DNA of 48,948 nucleotides, taken from REBR01 sp033721915. Lineage in GTDB: Bacteria > Pseudomonadota > Gammaproteobacteria > Pseudomonadales > Oleiphilaceae. Numbering within the stretch: the stretch's first letter is position 1; each line of letters starts with the position of its first letter. Below the pieces are notes generated by a model. The model was not told the DNA's origin. It did no database searches and was given only the letters and a program-made list of their open reading frames with translations. A program made the position numbers and the translations under genes. The stretch is taken from the NCBI GenBank assembly GCA_033721915.1, contig JAWWAC010000019.1, forward strand, positions 1 through 48,948, given 5' to 3'. Below are positions 35,414-44,033 of this stretch, piece by piece.

Positions 35414-36637
35414 TCAGCCAATGGCCGCACTGCCCAGGTCCCAGATGGGCAGAAACACCCCAAGGGCCAGTATCAGCACCAGTATGGCCACACCCAGCAG
35501 CAATATGGGCTCGATGGATTCCGCCAGCCGGCTGAGCCCGTAGTCCACCTCCTCATCGTAGAAATCCGCCACATTCACCAGCATGTCGTCCACCGCACCG
35601 GTCTCTTCCCCCACGGCGATCATCTGCAGCACCAGCGGTGTGAACATCCGGGTGTTGCGGGCGGCCCTGAGCAGGCTGTCACCCCGCTCGATGGCGGTGC
35701 GCATCTCGTGGATGTGCTGGCCGATCCAGGCGTTGTCGCTGGCATCCGCCACCACGGACAGGGCCTGTGTGACGGGGACGCCGGCGGAGAGCGTGTAGGC
35801 AAAATTCCGTGAGAACCGGCTCAGTGTGATCTGATGCAGCAGTGTGCCCATCACCGGCAGGCGCAGCTTGTAGCGGTCCCACCGGATGCGACCGGCGGGG
35901 GTGTTGCGCCAGGCGCGGAAGCCGAACACCAGCGCGGCAAGCACCGCCAGCATCACCGGCCAGTAGGTGATCATGCTGTCGGAGGTGAACACCAGCACCC
36001 GGGTGAGAAAGGGCAGCTCCGCCCCCAGGCGCTCAAAGGTGCTGGAGAACTGGGGAATCACGAACACGTTGATTACGATCATGGCCGCCGTCAGGGCAAT
36101 CACCACAAAGATGGGGTAGCGGGTGGCCTGCTTGACACGGCGCCGGGTGTCCCGCTCCAGCTCCAGGATCTGTGAGATGCGCTTGAAGGCCTGGTCCAGC
36201 TCGCCGGTGTTCTCCCCCACATGGATCATGGCCACGAAAAGGTCGGAGAAGACCTGGCTGTGGGTCTGCAGTGCCGTGGCCAGTGTGGTGCCCGCCTCAA
36301 GACGGTCCGCCACATCGTCCAGCACCTCCCTCAGCCGGGATGAGCGGGCGGTGTCCGCCAGGCCACGGATGGTGCGGATAATGGGGATGCCCGCCTTGGT
36401 CAGTGCGTACATCTGGCGGCAGAAGACAATCAGATCGTCCGTGGTGACTCTGGGCCTCAGCCAGGGGAAGACCTCATAGAGGTCCCTGGAGGCGGCGCCG
36501 GACCTGTGCTCTTCCACGGACACCGGGGTGATGCCACGGCGCTGCAGCTCGCCGGCGGCGGCCTCCCTGGAGGGGGATTCCAGGGTGCCTTCCGCCAGGC
36601 TGCCGTCCTTCTCACGGCCACGATAGGCAAACAGCAT
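35414..36637 (-). CDS. mshG: MSHA inner-membrane platform protein MshG (GspF/PilC family)
   Basis: The 407-residue polytopic protein has the family layout: a cytoplasmic N-terminal domain (MLFAYRGREKDGSLAEGTLES), T2SF domain 1 (LIVFCRQMYALTKAGIPIIRTI to GELDQAFKRISQILE), a TM pair (YPIFVVIALTAAMIVINVFVIPQF; MITYWPVMLAVLAALVFGF), T2SF domain 2 (HQITLSRFSRNFAYTLSAGVPVTQALSVV, GEETGAVDDMLVNVADFYDEEVDYGL), and a C-terminal TM. It forms the platform that couples MshE movement to pilin polymerisation. It lies 15 nt after mshE. Confidence 0.93.
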   Translation of the reverse strand: MLFAYRGREKDGSLAEGTLESPSREAAAGELQRRGITPVSVEEHRSGAASRDLYEVFPWLRPRVTTDDLIVFCRQMYALTKAGIPIIRTIRGLADTARSSRLREVLDDVADRLEAGTTLATALQTHSQVFSDLFVAMIHVGENTGELDQAFKRISQILELERDTRRRVKQATRYPIFVVIALTAAMIVINVFVIPQFSSTFERLGAELPFLTRVLVFTSDSMITYWPVMLAVLAALVFGFRAWRNTPAGRIRWDRYKLRLPVMGTLLHQITLSRFSRNFAYTLSAGVPVTQALSVVADASDNAWIGQHIHEMRTAIERGDSLLRAARNTRMFTPLVLQMIAVGEETGAVDDMLVNVADFYDEEVDYGLSRLAESIEPILLLGVAILVLILALGVFLPIWDLGSAAIG

Positions 36638-36652
36638 CAGCCACCACTCCCG

Positions 36653-38587
36653 TTACAGATCATGGCTTTCATCGTCCAGCACGCCGCCGGCCAGTGTGGC
36701 GGAGACGCGGGCCACCTCGTCCAGTGTGGTCAGGCCCTGCCGTGCATAGCGCAGGGCACACAGCTCGAGGCGCTCATAGTAAGGGCTGTTGCGGGCGGCG
36801 GTTTCAAAGCCGGCGTAATCGGCTCGTCGCAGTGCGTCCAACATCACCTCGTCCAGCTCCAGCAGCTCGTGCACACCCAGTCGGCCTTTGTAGCCGGTGT
36901 TGCTGCACTGGTAGCAGCCACGGCCCCGGACGAAGCCGCCACCGGGATGGGACGGGGCAGTGCCGGATGCGGCGGCCTCCGTTCCCTGCTGCAGGAAATC
37001 CTCGGACAGTTCCAGATCCAGTGACTCCTCCGCTTTTTCCGTGGGCGTTTCAGGGCCCTTGCCACTTTCCCCATGGGTGCTGTCACTGTCCTGCCCGGAC
37101 TGCACCATGGCCTCGGCCACGGCTTGATCGGCCCTGTCTCCGGGGCTCTCGTCCACGGACAGACCCGCCAGCCAGACCCGCTCCTGCTGGCTGGGCTGGT
37201 AGGACTCGCAGCAGTTCTCGCAGACACGACGCACCAGACGCTGGGCCACGATACCCACCAGCGAGCTGGACACCAGGAAGGGCTCCGCCCCCATGTCCAG
37301 AAGGCGCATGGCGCTGCTGATGGCGTCGTTGGTGTGCAGTGTGGAGAGCACCAGGTGGCCGGTCATGGCGGCCCTCAGGCCGATCTCCACGGTCTCACGG
37401 TCGCGCATTTCACCCACCAGCATGATGTCCGGGTCCTGACGCAGCCCGGCCCTGAGCACCGAGGCGAAGTCCAGTCCGATCCTGGGGCGCACCTGCACCT
37501 GGGTGATCCGAAGCAGGCGGTATTCCACCGGGTCCTCGGCGGTGATGATTTTCACTTCGGGACGGTTCAGCTCTGTCAGTGCGCCGTACAGGGTGGTGGT
37601 CTTGCCGCTGCCGGTGGGGCCCGTGACCAGTATCATGCCGTGTGGGCGTCGTATCAGTCGGCGGAAGCGGGCGAGCACTTTGGGGGGCATGCCGGTGGTG
37701 CCCAGGTCCAGTATGCCCTGTGACTGGTCCAGCAGGCGCATGACCACGGATTCCCCGTACTGCACCGGCATGGTGGAGATCCGCACGTCGATGCTGCGCC
37801 CCTTGACCCGCACGTTGAAGCGACCGTCCTGTGGCAGCCGCTTCTCGGAAATATTCAGACCCGCCATCAGCTTCAGCCGCAGCACCAGTGCGGCGTTGAT
37901 GCGTTTCTCCTTCATGACCTGTTCCTGCAGCACACCGTCCACCCGCTGGCGGATGCGCATCACCGCCTCGTCCGGCTCGATGTGCACATCCGAGCTGCGG
38001 GCCTGTACCGCGTCCTCGAAGATGGTCTGCAGCAGCTTGACCACAGGGGCCTCTTCCCCTTCGCTGCCCTCCCCCAGCTCGGCCAGATCGAAGGCGTCAT
38101 CCCCAATCTCATCGTCCAGCTCTTCCGCCAGCGAGGCGATCTCCTCGGTGCGCCGGTACACCAGGTCCAGCGCATTGAGCAGCTCCGACTCACGCACTAC
38201 GGCCTGGCGGATGGGCCTGTCCAGTGCCCGTGACAGCTCATCGTAGGCGAAGATGTCCATGGGGTCGGCCATGCCCACCAGCAGCTCCCGGCCCTTTTCC
38301 GCCAGCACTATGGCCCTGAAGCGCCGGGCCAGTGTCTCTGGCAGCAGTTTCACCAGCTCGTTGTTGAACTGGTAGTGGCGCAGCTGCACAAAGGGGATGT
38401 CCAGCTGGCGGGAGAGGAAGTTCAGCAGGTTGTCTTCGTCGATATAGCCCAGGTCCGTCAGGGCCTGGCCCAGCTTGCGCCCTGAGCTCTTTTGTTCATT
38501 GAGTGCGGCCATCAGCTGCTCTTCGGTGATGACCTCGTTCTGCACCAGCAGGTCGCCGATGCGGATTTTCTTGCCTGGCTCCACCAT
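36653..38587 (-). CDS. mshE: MSHA extension ATPase MshE with c-di-GMP-binding N-domain
   Basis: MshE is the GspE/PilB-type hexameric motor that extends the pilus; its N-terminal MshEN repeats bind c-di-GMP in Vibrio. Here the repeats are RIGDLLVQNEVITEEQLMAA and KLGQALTDLGYIDEDNLLNF. The ATPase domain has GPTGSGKTTTLYGAL, EDPVEYRLLRITQVQV, LRQDPDIMLVGEMRDRET and LSTLHTNDAISSAMRLLDM. The zinc tetracysteine is CENC and CYQC, but the two pairs are separated by about 98 residues including an acidic Ser/Glu/Asp-rich insertion, so the protein (644 residues) exceeds the usual 570-580. ATG 38587 is chosen to keep a 4-nt gap from mshN; an upstream extension lacks similarity. Confidence 0.93.
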   Translation of the reverse strand: MVEPGKKIRIGDLLVQNEVITEEQLMAALNEQKSSGRKLGQALTDLGYIDEDNLLNFLSRQLDIPFVQLRHYQFNNELVKLLPETLARRFRAIVLAEKGRELLVGMADPMDIFAYDELSRALDRPIRQAVVRESELLNALDLVYRRTEEIASLAEELDDEIGDDAFDLAELGEGSEGEEAPVVKLLQTIFEDAVQARSSDVHIEPDEAVMRIRQRVDGVLQEQVMKEKRINAALVLRLKLMAGLNISEKRLPQDGRFNVRVKGRSIDVRISTMPVQYGESVVMRLLDQSQGILDLGTTGMPPKVLARFRRLIRRPHGMILVTGPTGSGKTTTLYGALTELNRPEVKIITAEDPVEYRLLRITQVQVRPRIGLDFASVLRAGLRQDPDIMLVGEMRDRETVEIGLRAAMTGHLVLSTLHTNDAISSAMRLLDMGAEPFLVSSSLVGIVAQRLVRRVCENCCESYQPSQQERVWLAGLSVDESPGDRADQAVAEAMVQSGQDSDSTHGESGKGPETPTEKAEESLDLELSEDFLQQGTEAAASGTAPSHPGGGFVRGRGCYQCSNTGYKGRLGVHELLELDEVMLDALRRADYAGFETAARNSPYYERLELCALRYARQGLTTLDEVARVSATLAGGVLDDESHDL

Positions 38588-38591
38588 AGGG

Positions 38592-39866
38592 CTACCGGTT
38601 TCCTGAGTGGGTTGGGGCGTTACCGAGACGGCTCTGCACGTAACGCTGCAGTGGCTCATTCAGACCGGGCAGTTCGCTGGCCTGGACAAAGGCACGGCGG
38701 GCGCTGTCATGGCGCCCCTGGCCTTCCAGGGCTATGCCCAGTCCGGCCCACCAGCGGGCCTGGCTGTCGTCCTGTTCGATCAGCGCCGCCCAGGTGCCGG
38801 CGGCGGCTTCGTGCCAGCCCAGTTGCTGCTGCAATGCGGCCATGGTGACATGGTAGCGGCTGTGGCTGGCCACCGGAGGAAGCTCCCGCTCCAGCCACTC
38901 CAGCGCCTGCTGAGGCCGACCTGACTGCAGCTCGGAGCGGGCCCGCAGCAGCCGCAGCTGCGGATAGCGCTGGCTGACGCCATCCGGCAGCCAGTCACGG
39001 GCCCGGGCCGGGTCTTCCCGGGACAGCCAGTGTCGGGCCATGACGGCACGGGTTTCCGGGGCATCGGTGTCCAGCAGAACCCGCTGGCGGGCCTGGTCGG
39101 TGGCCCCGGAAACATCCCCCCCTGCCAGGCGCTCGCGGATCTCCCGGGCGACCATGGCCTCACGCTGCTGTGGACTCAGTTGCCGCACACTGGGCCGGTC
39201 TGCTTCCGCCGTGCCGTCCTCCCTGTTGGTGCTGTCGGCCCCGTGGTCCGGCTCCTGTTGCCGTGATCCGGCCCTGTCGCTGACGGCGCTCCCGGAATCC
39301 GGAGACTGTGCCGCTGAGTCCGTGGCGGCCAGCTGCCTGGCTGGTTCGGGGCGGCTCTCAGTGTCCTTGTCCGTCACGGCCCTATTGTTGGCCGCCGGGG
39401 CGGACGCCTCATCGACGGACGCTTCCCGATCTCCGTCAGCAGCGGAGGCGGTCTGTGCCTCGGAGTGGGTCGGTATCGGCTCCGCGATGGGGGCCACACT
39501 GGGGTCCGTTGAGGGGGCCGGGGGTGCGGTTGCCGTGGTGGGGGGCTGCTCTTTGGCCGCCGTTGTGGGCGATGACTCTGTCGCCGTGGTCACTTCACTG
39601 TTCGCTGTGGGTGCTTCTTTGCTCACCGTGGGCACATCCTGCGCTGTGGGCACTGTCTCCGCCAGCCCGGGCACTTCCGTGGCGGAGTCCTGCCACCACA
39701 GCCAGAGTGCCAGCAGTGACACCAGCAGCAGGGCGGCACACAGGCCCATTATCAGCCAGGCGCTGCCGTGGCCCTTGTCCTGCAGCCCCGGTGGCACGGG
39801 GTGGCTGCCATCCTCCCGCGGCTGGCGCTGGTCGAGATCCCGCAGTGCCTCATTCAGCAGGCTCAT
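38592..39866 (-). CDS. mshN: MSHA biogenesis TPR protein MshN
   Basis: The 424-residue product begins MSLLNEALRDLDQRQ, the standard MshN opening, then one transmembrane helix (about 35-57). A 170-residue linker rich in Thr, Pro, Ala, Ser and acidic residues follows, then C-terminal TPR-like helices (REAMVAREIRERLAGGDVSGATDQARQ, ARDWLPDG, QLGWHEAAAGTWAALIEQD, ARWWAGLGIALEGQGRHDSARRAF). It is predicted to be a bitopic inner-membrane protein with a periplasmic TPR domain, probably linking the MshM ATPase and MshL secretin. It overlaps mshM by ATGA. Confidence 0.85.
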   Translation of the reverse strand: MSLLNEALRDLDQRQPREDGSHPVPPGLQDKGHGSAWLIMGLCAALLLVSLLALWLWWQDSATEVPGLAETVPTAQDVPTVSKEAPTANSEVTTATESSPTTAAKEQPPTTATAPPAPSTDPSVAPIAEPIPTHSEAQTASAADGDREASVDEASAPAANNRAVTDKDTESRPEPARQLAATDSAAQSPDSGSAVSDRAGSRQQEPDHGADSTNREDGTAEADRPSVRQLSPQQREAMVAREIRERLAGGDVSGATDQARQRVLLDTDAPETRAVMARHWLSREDPARARDWLPDGVSQRYPQLRLLRARSELQSGRPQQALEWLERELPPVASHSRYHVTMAALQQQLGWHEAAAGTWAALIEQDDSQARWWAGLGIALEGQGRHDSARRAFVQASELPGLNEPLQRYVQSRLGNAPTHSGNR

Positions 39867-40702
39867 GCCGTCCTCCGTGACCAGAAGCCCTGTCGGGCAC
39901 TCTCAGTATCCTTTACCGCCAGACGGACATGGCGTTTTGTGACCTGTGGGACGCCCTTGCCGTAGGCGGCTATCAGGGCCTTGTGGGCAAGGATATTGAT
40001 CAGCCTTGGCGTGCCGTTGGCGGAGCGGGCCAGCAGTCGGATCGCGCCAGGACTGAACAGCTGGCCACCATTGTAGCCGGCCTGGTGCAGACGGTGCCGG
40101 ACGTAGTCCGCCACACCCCGGTGGTCCAGTGTCCTGAGCCGGTACTGGAAGCCGATGCGCTGCTTGAGCTGGCGCAGACTGGGGCGGCCGAGCATCTCGT
40201 CCAGTTCCGGCTGGCCAAACAGCACCACCTGCAACAGCTTGCGGTTTTCCGTTTCCAGGTTGCTCAGCAGACGCAGCGCCTCCATTGTTTCCTCGGGCAT
40301 GGCCTGGGCCTCGTCAATTACCATCACCACCCGCTTTTCCTGACCGGCCAGCTCCATCAGGTGAGCGTTCAGCAACGCCAGTGTGCGATGGGTGTTGCCC
40401 GGCTCCGGCAGACTCAGCGCCAGCTCGTCCGCCAGCGCGCTGTACAGCCCCTCGGGGCTGAGCCTGGGGTTGGGCAGGTAGGCCGTCACGACCTTGTTGG
40501 GCAGTCCGTTGAGCAACATCCGGCACAGCAGTGTCTTGCCGGTACCCACTTCCCCTGAAATCTTGACAAAGCCCTCCCCCTGGCGCAACGCCACCAGCAG
40601 CAGCCTGAGCGCCTCCCAGTGGGTGCTGGAGCGCAGGAAGTAGCGGGTATTGGGCGTCAGCGCGAAGGGGGCTTCCCTGAGACCGAAATGCGTCTCGTAC
40701 AT
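39863..40702 (-). CDS. mshM: MSHA biogenesis AAA ATPase MshM (ExeA-like)
   Basis: The 279-residue product begins MYETHFGLREAPFALTPN, as in the ExeA/GspA family. It has Walker A GEVGTGKT (50-57), Walker B VVMVIDEAQAM, LRLLSNLETENRKLLQVVLFGQPELDEML as sensor region, and IGFQYRLRTLD. ExeA-type ATPases help localise or assemble the secretin through peptidoglycan; MshM is taken to do this for MshL. No peptidoglycan-binding domain is fused here, as usual for MshM. It lies 5 nt after mshL and overlaps mshN. Confidence 0.92.
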   Translation of the reverse strand: MYETHFGLREAPFALTPNTRYFLRSSTHWEALRLLLVALRQGEGFVKISGEVGTGKTLLCRMLLNGLPNKVVTAYLPNPRLSPEGLYSALADELALSLPEPGNTHRTLALLNAHLMELAGQEKRVVMVIDEAQAMPEETMEALRLLSNLETENRKLLQVVLFGQPELDEMLGRPSLRQLKQRIGFQYRLRTLDHRGVADYVRHRLHQAGYNGGQLFSPGAIRLLARSANGTPRLINILAHKALIAAYGKGVPQVTKRHVRLAVKDTESARQGFWSRRTA

Positions 40703-40707
40703 GGCGG

Positions 40708-42369
40708 CTACCTTGGCTGTGCTGGCTGTGGTGTCACGCTCTCGGAGGATTCCATCAGCTCACGCAGAGCCCGCACCCGTTCACGGCTGCGGCCGGCATC
40801 CTCGCGCCAGACGTCCTCGCCGCTGATCACGGGCCGCAGGAGAATGACCAGCTCGCTCTTGCGGGACTCGAACCGGCGCTGCTTGAACAGCTCACCCAGC
40901 ACCGGAATCTTGCTGAAAAAGGGCACTGCCGTAGTGACCTCCTCGCTGGAGCTCTGGATCAGGCCGCCGATCACCACGATCTGGCCGCTGCGGGCATTGA
41001 TGATGCTGTCCGTCTCCCGCACCGTACTCAGCGCCAGTGGCAGTGTCACCTGCTCGTCGCCGATGGTGATGAGTTTCTCCTGATCCTGCACCTCGCTGAC
41101 AGAGGGGTGCACATGGAGTGTGATCAGGCCGTCCTCACTGATCTGTGGCGTGACATCCAGTGAGATGCCGGAGAAGAAGGGGGTGAGATCCACGGAGGTG
41201 GAGCGCCTGTCCTGGCCGCCGGCCACGGCGGTGCCGGTGTCCCGGAAGTCGATGTCGGTGACAAAGAACTCGTCGCTGCCCACCTTGATCACGGCTTTTT
41301 CGTTATTGACCGTGGAGATGCGCGGACTGGACAGCATCTGCACATTGCCCTGCTGGCCCAGAAGACGGATCAGTGTATTGAAATCGCCGATCTGCAGCGC
41401 GGTGCTGAAGACACCGCCGCTGCCTCTGGGGTTGCTGACATTGCCGCTGCTGACACCGGCGTTGATGGCGCTGCTGGGGCCGCTTGAGGAGATCTGGTCG
41501 ATGTAGTTCCAGTCCACACCCTGCTGGTAGGACTCGTTGAGCTCCACCTCCATGATGCGCGCCTCCAGGATCACCTGGCGCTGACTGATCAGCTGCAGAC
41601 GGCGCAGGTACTCTTCCACATCCCGCAACGCCTGAGGTTCGGCCCGGACCACGATCATGCCCGCGCCGGGGGTGGTGATCACCTTGCGGCCGTCATCCGT
41701 GCCCACCATCATGGTCAGTGACTCCCGCAAGTCGCCCCAGAAGTCCGAGCGGCTCTCGGTGCTGATGCGGGTGCCCACCAGCCCCCCTTCTCCGTCTTCG
41801 CTGTCACGGGCGCCGGAGACCTGGCCGGAGCGCACCTGGGTTTCCGACCCGCCGATGCGCTGCATGTGCAGGTAGTCCAGCTGGAACACCCGGGTACGAA
41901 GGCCGCCGGGGCGGATGCGGTAAAGCCGCCCCTGACGCTCGATGTCCAGGTTGTAGAGATCGCCGGCCATTTCCATGACTTCCGGCACCGTCACCTGCTG
42001 AAGTTCCATGGAGATGGCGGACTCCACATCCGGGTGCACCACTACATTGTAGCCGGAACCGTCCACCAGGCTCTGGAAAAAGGGCCTTGCCGGCAGCTCA
42101 CGGGCGGTGACATTGAACCGCTCCTCCTCCTGCCCGGGTCCTGACGGTTCCTTCATATCCGGCATCAGTGCGGCGCTGATGTCCTCCGGCGTCCGGGACC
42201 CGGCACCGGTGTCCGCCTCCGCGCCGGCCCTGGCCAGTGCCTCCTCGATGTCCTCGGCGGTCTCCGTGGAGCTGGCACTGCTGGTCTGCAGCAGCGGGTT
42301 GCTGCTGCAGGCACTGAGAGTGACCAGGGCGAAAAACCCCAGGGCGATCTGCAAGGAACGGGCTGTCAT
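40708..42369 (-). CDS. mshL: MSHA outer-membrane secretin MshL
   Basis: The 553-residue lipoprotein precursor has a signal with lipobox LSAC (Cys21). N-terminal STN/N-domains follow (FNVTARELPARPFFQSLVDGSGYNVVVHP), a YLRRLQLISQRQVILEARIMEVEL segment, and the secretin gate domain (GVFSTALQIGDFNTLIRLLGQQGNVQMLSSPRISTVNNEKAVIKVG; VDLTPFFSGISLDVTPQI; QIVVIGGLIQSS; VPVLGELFKQRRFESRKSELVILLRP). ATG 42369, with GGAAG upstream, is preferred to ATG 42381, which overlaps the mshK stop. The protein forms the pore through which the pilus leaves the cell. Confidence 0.93.
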   Translation of the reverse strand: MTARSLQIALGFFALVTLSACSSNPLLQTSSASSTETAEDIEEALARAGAEADTGAGSRTPEDISAALMPDMKEPSGPGQEEERFNVTARELPARPFFQSLVDGSGYNVVVHPDVESAISMELQQVTVPEVMEMAGDLYNLDIERQGRLYRIRPGGLRTRVFQLDYLHMQRIGGSETQVRSGQVSGARDSEDGEGGLVGTRISTESRSDFWGDLRESLTMMVGTDDGRKVITTPGAGMIVVRAEPQALRDVEEYLRRLQLISQRQVILEARIMEVELNESYQQGVDWNYIDQISSSGPSSAINAGVSSGNVSNPRGSGGVFSTALQIGDFNTLIRLLGQQGNVQMLSSPRISTVNNEKAVIKVGSDEFFVTDIDFRDTGTAVAGGQDRRSTSVDLTPFFSGISLDVTPQISEDGLITLHVHPSVSEVQDQEKLITIGDEQVTLPLALSTVRETDSIINARSGQIVVIGGLIQSSSEEVTTAVPFFSKIPVLGELFKQRRFESRKSELVILLRPVISGEDVWREDAGRSRERVRALRELMESSESVTPQPAQPR

Positions 42370-42380
42370 GAACGCTTCCA

Positions 42381-42725
42381 TTAATCCGTAGACTCCTGAT
42401 CGGGAGACTGTCGCACCGACTGACCGGAGTCGAGCCGGAGCGTTCTGTTGTTCTGGTTGATCTGCAGTTCCACCCTCTTCGGATGAATGCGCAGAACCCG
42501 GGCCTCTCCCAGGGTCTGCCCTTCCCTGAGGGCCACTCCGTCAATCACCGCCACACGGCGGTTTTCGGAATAGAGGATCGACTCCAGTGTCATGGCCGGA
42601 GTCGCCGCAGTCTGTGCCGGGCCGTCAGCGGAGGACTGGGGCGGACGGGTGGGGTCGCGCAGTGATTCGGCGCTCACGACACCGGCCAGTCCACACAGCA
42701 TGACCACCCACAGGGACTTATACAC
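42381..42725 (-). CDS. mshK: MSHA biogenesis protein MshK (PilP-like)
   Basis: The 114-residue precursor has a signal peptide (MYKSLWVVMLCGLAGVVSA) followed by ESLRDPTRPP, the opening shared by MshK and PilP/GspC-type proteins. The C-terminal domain is LESILYSENRRVAVIDGVALREGQTLGEARVLRIHPKRVELQ, the small beta domain found in secretin-contacting proteins. It overlaps mshJ by 8 nt. It probably connects the PilN/O-like pair to MshL. Confidence 0.85.
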   Translation of the reverse strand: MYKSLWVVMLCGLAGVVSAESLRDPTRPPQSSADGPAQTAATPAMTLESILYSENRRVAVIDGVALREGQTLGEARVLRIHPKRVELQINQNNRTLRLDSGQSVRQSPDQESTD

Positions 42726-43422
42726 CCAGCCACTCCTTGCTCAGACTCAGCGTCTGGAGCCGTATCATCGCCTCTCCAGTGGGCCAGTCCTGCACCTGGT
42801 AGTCCAGTGAGCGCCAGCCGAGGCGGTTATCCAGTGATTCCATGGCCTCAAGATACTGCAGGATGTCCCGGTATTCACCGCGGATGCGTACCGTAACACC
42901 ATGGGCGTAGAGTTGGCTTCCGTTATCCGGTGTGTCGCTGACGGGGGGTTCCCCGTCCATCCCCATAGCCCTGGGTTTTTCATGGGTCACGGCCATCAGG
43001 CGCACGCCCCGGTGCTCACTGAGCATGTCCCTGAGCAGATCCACCATGGCGCTGGGGTCGATCAGCCCGGTGGTCATCCCGGCAATCTCACGGTCCAGCC
43101 TCTCCAGGCGCTGTTTCAGCTGGCGCTGGCGCTGTCGCAGGTTGTCACCGGGCTCAACCGCCAGAGTGGCGGCCAGGTCATCGCGACTCTGACGCAACGC
43201 CGCCATCTCCGTGGTCAGTGACTGGCGCTGTGTCGCCACGCTGCCCTGGATTTTCAGCACCGGCGCCACCAGAAACTGCCAGCCACCCAGCAGGCACAGC
43301 ACCAGCACGGCAACAAAGGCCAACGCCTTTTCCCGCTTTTCCAGAGCCGAGAAGCGTTGCCGTGCCTGTTGCCAGCGCTGCCTTGCCGGGGCCATCAGGG
43401 TCTGCAGGGCATTGGCCATCAT
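42718..43422 (-). CDS. mshJ: MSHA biogenesis protein MshJ (PilO-like)
   Basis: The 234-residue bitopic protein has a short cytoplasmic N-terminus, one TM (KALAFVAVLVLCLLGGWQFLV), a coiled coil (about 60-110, rich in Gln, Arg and Leu), and a periplasmic ferredoxin-like domain (MVDLLRDMLSEHRGVRLMAV, LYAHGVTVRIRGEYRDILQYLEAMESL, WRSLDYQV). This is the PilO/GspM layout. It starts in ATGATG overlap with mshI2. Confidence 0.86.
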   Translation of the reverse strand: MMANALQTLMAPARQRWQQARQRFSALEKREKALAFVAVLVLCLLGGWQFLVAPVLKIQGSVATQRQSLTTEMAALRQSRDDLAATLAVEPGDNLRQRQRQLKQRLERLDREIAGMTTGLIDPSAMVDLLRDMLSEHRGVRLMAVTHEKPRAMGMDGEPPVSDTPDNGSQLYAHGVTVRIRGEYRDILQYLEAMESLDNRLGWRSLDYQVQDWPTGEAMIRLQTLSLSKEWLGV

Positions 43423-44033
43423 TGTGCCCTCCCGTTGTCTTCTTCGCGGCTGGAGGCAAGGCGGAATTCCAGGACACCACTCTCCGGGTCCCGCTCAAGG
43501 GCAAAGTCACCGAAGCCATGGCCGCTGAACAGGGGCTCCTGTTTCAGGCGGTTCAGGTAACGGGGTATCTGGTCGCCGCTTTTCGTGCGTCCCTGCAGGC
43601 GCAGCTGATCACTCCGCAGGTCCACCCGGATCCGCGTCAGCCACAGCCCGCTGTCGGACTGGCGCGCCAGGCTGCGCAGGTAGGGGGAGAAGCCCTTCTC
43701 TCCGCCTCCGGTGAGTTGTTCGGTGCGGCTGAGCAGGTCCCGACGCTGTCGAACCTGGCGCTCCAGCTGCGCGACCTGCTCCTGCAGGCCCGGCTCAACA
43801 CCCCGTTCCGACAGGGCCGTCTCCATCTCTTCCACCACCCGGGTCAGTGCGGCGTGCTCACTGCGCAGCTGGGCCAGTTGCTGCTGCTCCTGGCCCAGCT
43901 CCCAGCGCAAAGCCAGGCTGACCAGCCCCATCAGTAAAACGCACAGGGCCCCGGCCAGCACCAGCTGGTTGAGTGTGAGCCACTCCCGCCTGGGGCGAAG
44001 CTCCGGGGTGTAGAGGTTGACCCGCTGTTTCAT
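43419..44033 (-). CDS. mshI2: MSHA biogenesis PilN-like protein (MshI2)
   Basis: The 204-residue bitopic protein opens MKQRVNLYTPELRPRREWLTL; VNLYTPE-type starts are the PilN motif that binds PilM. A TM follows (LVLAGALCVLLMGLVSLAL), then a coiled coil of about 80 residues and a periplasmic domain (YLRSLARQSDSGLWLTRIRVDLRSDQLRLQG; YLNRLKQEPLFSGHGFGDFAL). It pairs with the PilM-like product upstream (4-nt overlap) and MshJ downstream. Naming varies between genomes. Confidence 0.85.
   Translation of the reverse strand: MKQRVNLYTPELRPRREWLTLNQLVLAGALCVLLMGLVSLALRWELGQEQQQLAQLRSEHAALTRVVEEMETALSERGVEPGLQEQVAQLERQVRQRRDLLSRTEQLTGGGEKGFSPYLRSLARQSDSGLWLTRIRVDLRSDQLRLQGRTKSGDQIPRYLNRLKQEPLFSGHGFGDFALERDPESGVLEFRLASSREEDNGRAQ

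Noticed and set aside
37503..38246. Ser/Thr-rich frame opposite mshE
   Set aside because: The composition is an artefact of the complementary strand, and mshE is unambiguous.
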